From an uncultured Clostridia bacterium (GTDB lineage: Bacteria; Bacillota; Clostridia; Oscillospirales; Oscillospiraceae), in NCBI GenBank assembly GCA_946011705.1, contig CAMGCA010000158.1, positions 1 to 5,272 of the forward strand: a stretch of DNA of 5,272 nucleotides, written 5' to 3'. Shown here piece after piece: positions 4,570-5,272 of this stretch (position 1 is its first letter; each line of letters starts with the position of its first letter). A program made the position numbers and the translations under genes. The notes beneath the pieces were generated by a model. It was not told where the DNA came from. It searched no databases and saw only the letters and a program-made list of their open reading frames with translations.

Positions 4570-5272
4570 TTACCTCCACCGGCGGCTGCCAGAAGCGCCG
4601 GATTTTTTATAGTCTTTCGTAATGCGGCGAAGCTCACCGGTGAGGGCCGCAAGGCAAATCAAATTGGGAATGGCCATCAGGCCGTTGGCGATCTCGGATA
4701 GCTGCCAGACCACTTGCGTGTCCAGTACCGCTCCCAGCACCACCATGGCAGTCTGGGCGGCAGCAAATTCCTTCCAGCCGCCGAACAGAAACTGGGCACA
4801 CCGGGAACCGTACAGCCCCCAGCCCAGGATCGTGGCAATGGCAAACAAACTCAGCGCCCCGGCCAGAAACAGGGATGCCCCGGCCCCATAGACCTGGGAA
4901 AACGCCGCACTGGTCAACTCTCCGCCCACATCCACGCCGTAGGGAATGGGCACGCCGGATACGAGAATTACCAGCGCTGTCAGGGTGCAGATGACGATGG
5001 TATCAAGAAACACCTCCACCATGCCCATGAGGCCCTGCTCCGCAGGCTCCGCCTCGGCACAGGCGTGGGCGATGGAGGCGGTGCCCATTCCGGCCTCGTT
5101 GGTAAAGACGCCCCGGCGGCAGCCCACACTGAGAGCCTGAAAGGCGGAACCCAGGATTCCCCCGGTAACCGCCCGGGGACAGAAGGCTCCTGCCAGAATT
5201 TGACCGAAGGCGGCGGGAATCCGCCGCCGGAACACCAGCAGCACCCCGATGCACAGCAGGAGATAGCTGGCG
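4570..5272 (-). CDS. Alanine/glycine:cation symporter (AGCS family), C-terminal part
   Basis: The frame is open to the window edge, so only the last 233 residues are visible; AGCS proteins are usually about 450-480 aa. The family imports alanine or glycine with Na+ (or H+) across the cytoplasmic membrane. The diagnostic stretch is present: GCRRGVFTNEAGMGTA followed by AHA, then QGLMG and the membrane segment with FLDTIVICTLTALVIL. Further on come an AFSQVYG segment, a helix ending in TILGWGLYGSRC, QFLFGG, and a last helix with NGLMAIPNLI. The protein ends in a basic cytoplasmic tail (ELRRITKDYKK and a short Arg/Ser-rich end). A GTG at 5244 is not the true start, because the coding signal continues upstream of it with another hydrophobic stretch. 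It is immediately followed by, and likely coupled to, the aminotransferase gene. Exact substrate and ion are inferred from family only. Confidence 0.93.
   Translation of the reverse strand, partial: ASYLLLCIGVLLVFRRRIPAAFGQILAGAFCPRAVTGGILGSAFQALSVGCRRGVFTNEAGMGTASIAHACAEAEPAEQGLMGMVEVFLDTIVICTLTALVILVSGVPIPYGVDVGGELTSAAFSQVYGAGASLFLAGALSLFAIATILGWGLYGSRCAQFLFGGWKEFAAAQTAMVVLGAVLDTQVVWQLSEIANGLMAIPNLICLAALTGELRRITKDYKKSGASGSRRWR
4573..4577 (-). promoter_or_regulatory. Ribosome binding site of the aminotransferase, inside the symporter gene
   Basis: GGAGG lies 8 nt before the ATG at 4564 and overlaps the last codons of the symporter gene, whose TAA stop is at 4572-4570. Ribosomes ending on the symporter would stop directly over this site, an arrangement typical of translational coupling. 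Confidence 0.8.

Noticed and set aside
3983..4612. Plus-strand open frame (209 codons) opposite the aminotransferase
   Set aside because: Gly/Val/His-rich shadow of a fully motif-supported aminotransferase, with no ribosome site and no family resemblance.

Overview
The window looks like a chromosomal segment of a GC-rich Clostridia-type Firmicute. An Oscillospiraceae/Ruminococcaceae-like gut anaerobe is my best guess, based on base composition, AGGAGG ribosome sites, the protein families present and protein style; no marker gene fixes the taxon. All five supported genes lie on the minus strand, so transcription runs from position 5272 towards 1. I see no RNA gene, CRISPR array, insertion sequence or phage gene.

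Region 1 (5272 to about 3286) is a metabolic unit. It holds the C-terminal half of an alanine/glycine:cation symporter (AGCS family), cut by the window edge. A complete PLP-dependent class I/II aminotransferase follows 5 nt later, with its ribosome site inside the end of the symporter gene. A strong intrinsic terminator closes the unit. The likely theme is amino-acid uptake followed by transamination.

Region 2 (3291 to 2638) is a single small gene for an exported, single-domain SpaA/Cna-B-like protein. It has a signal peptide and a C-terminal sortase-type sorting signal with the non-canonical core PPCTG. Its start is best placed at a TTG codon. The longer ATG-started frame would begin inside the upstream terminator.

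Region 3 (2634 to 94) holds two tandem, same-strand paralogues of the LytR-CpsA-Psr (LCP) family, membrane-anchored enzymes that attach glycopolymers to the cell wall. They are about 79% identical over full length by hand alignment. Each has its own good sigma-A-type promoter with the same layout (-35, 17 nt, TGn-extended -10) and its own AGGAGG site. A perfect 13-bp hairpin terminator ends the block.

Regions 2 and 3 together form a small cell-envelope neighbourhood: a putative sortase substrate next to cell-wall glycopolymer ligases. No sortase, glycosyltransferase or polymer-synthesis gene is visible here, so a functional link is only inferred. The most notable points are the recent-looking LCP duplication including its promoter, the unusual sorting motif, and the terminator-based correction of a start site. 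I do not see convincing evidence for an undescribed system. Positions 1-93 hold no gene I can support.
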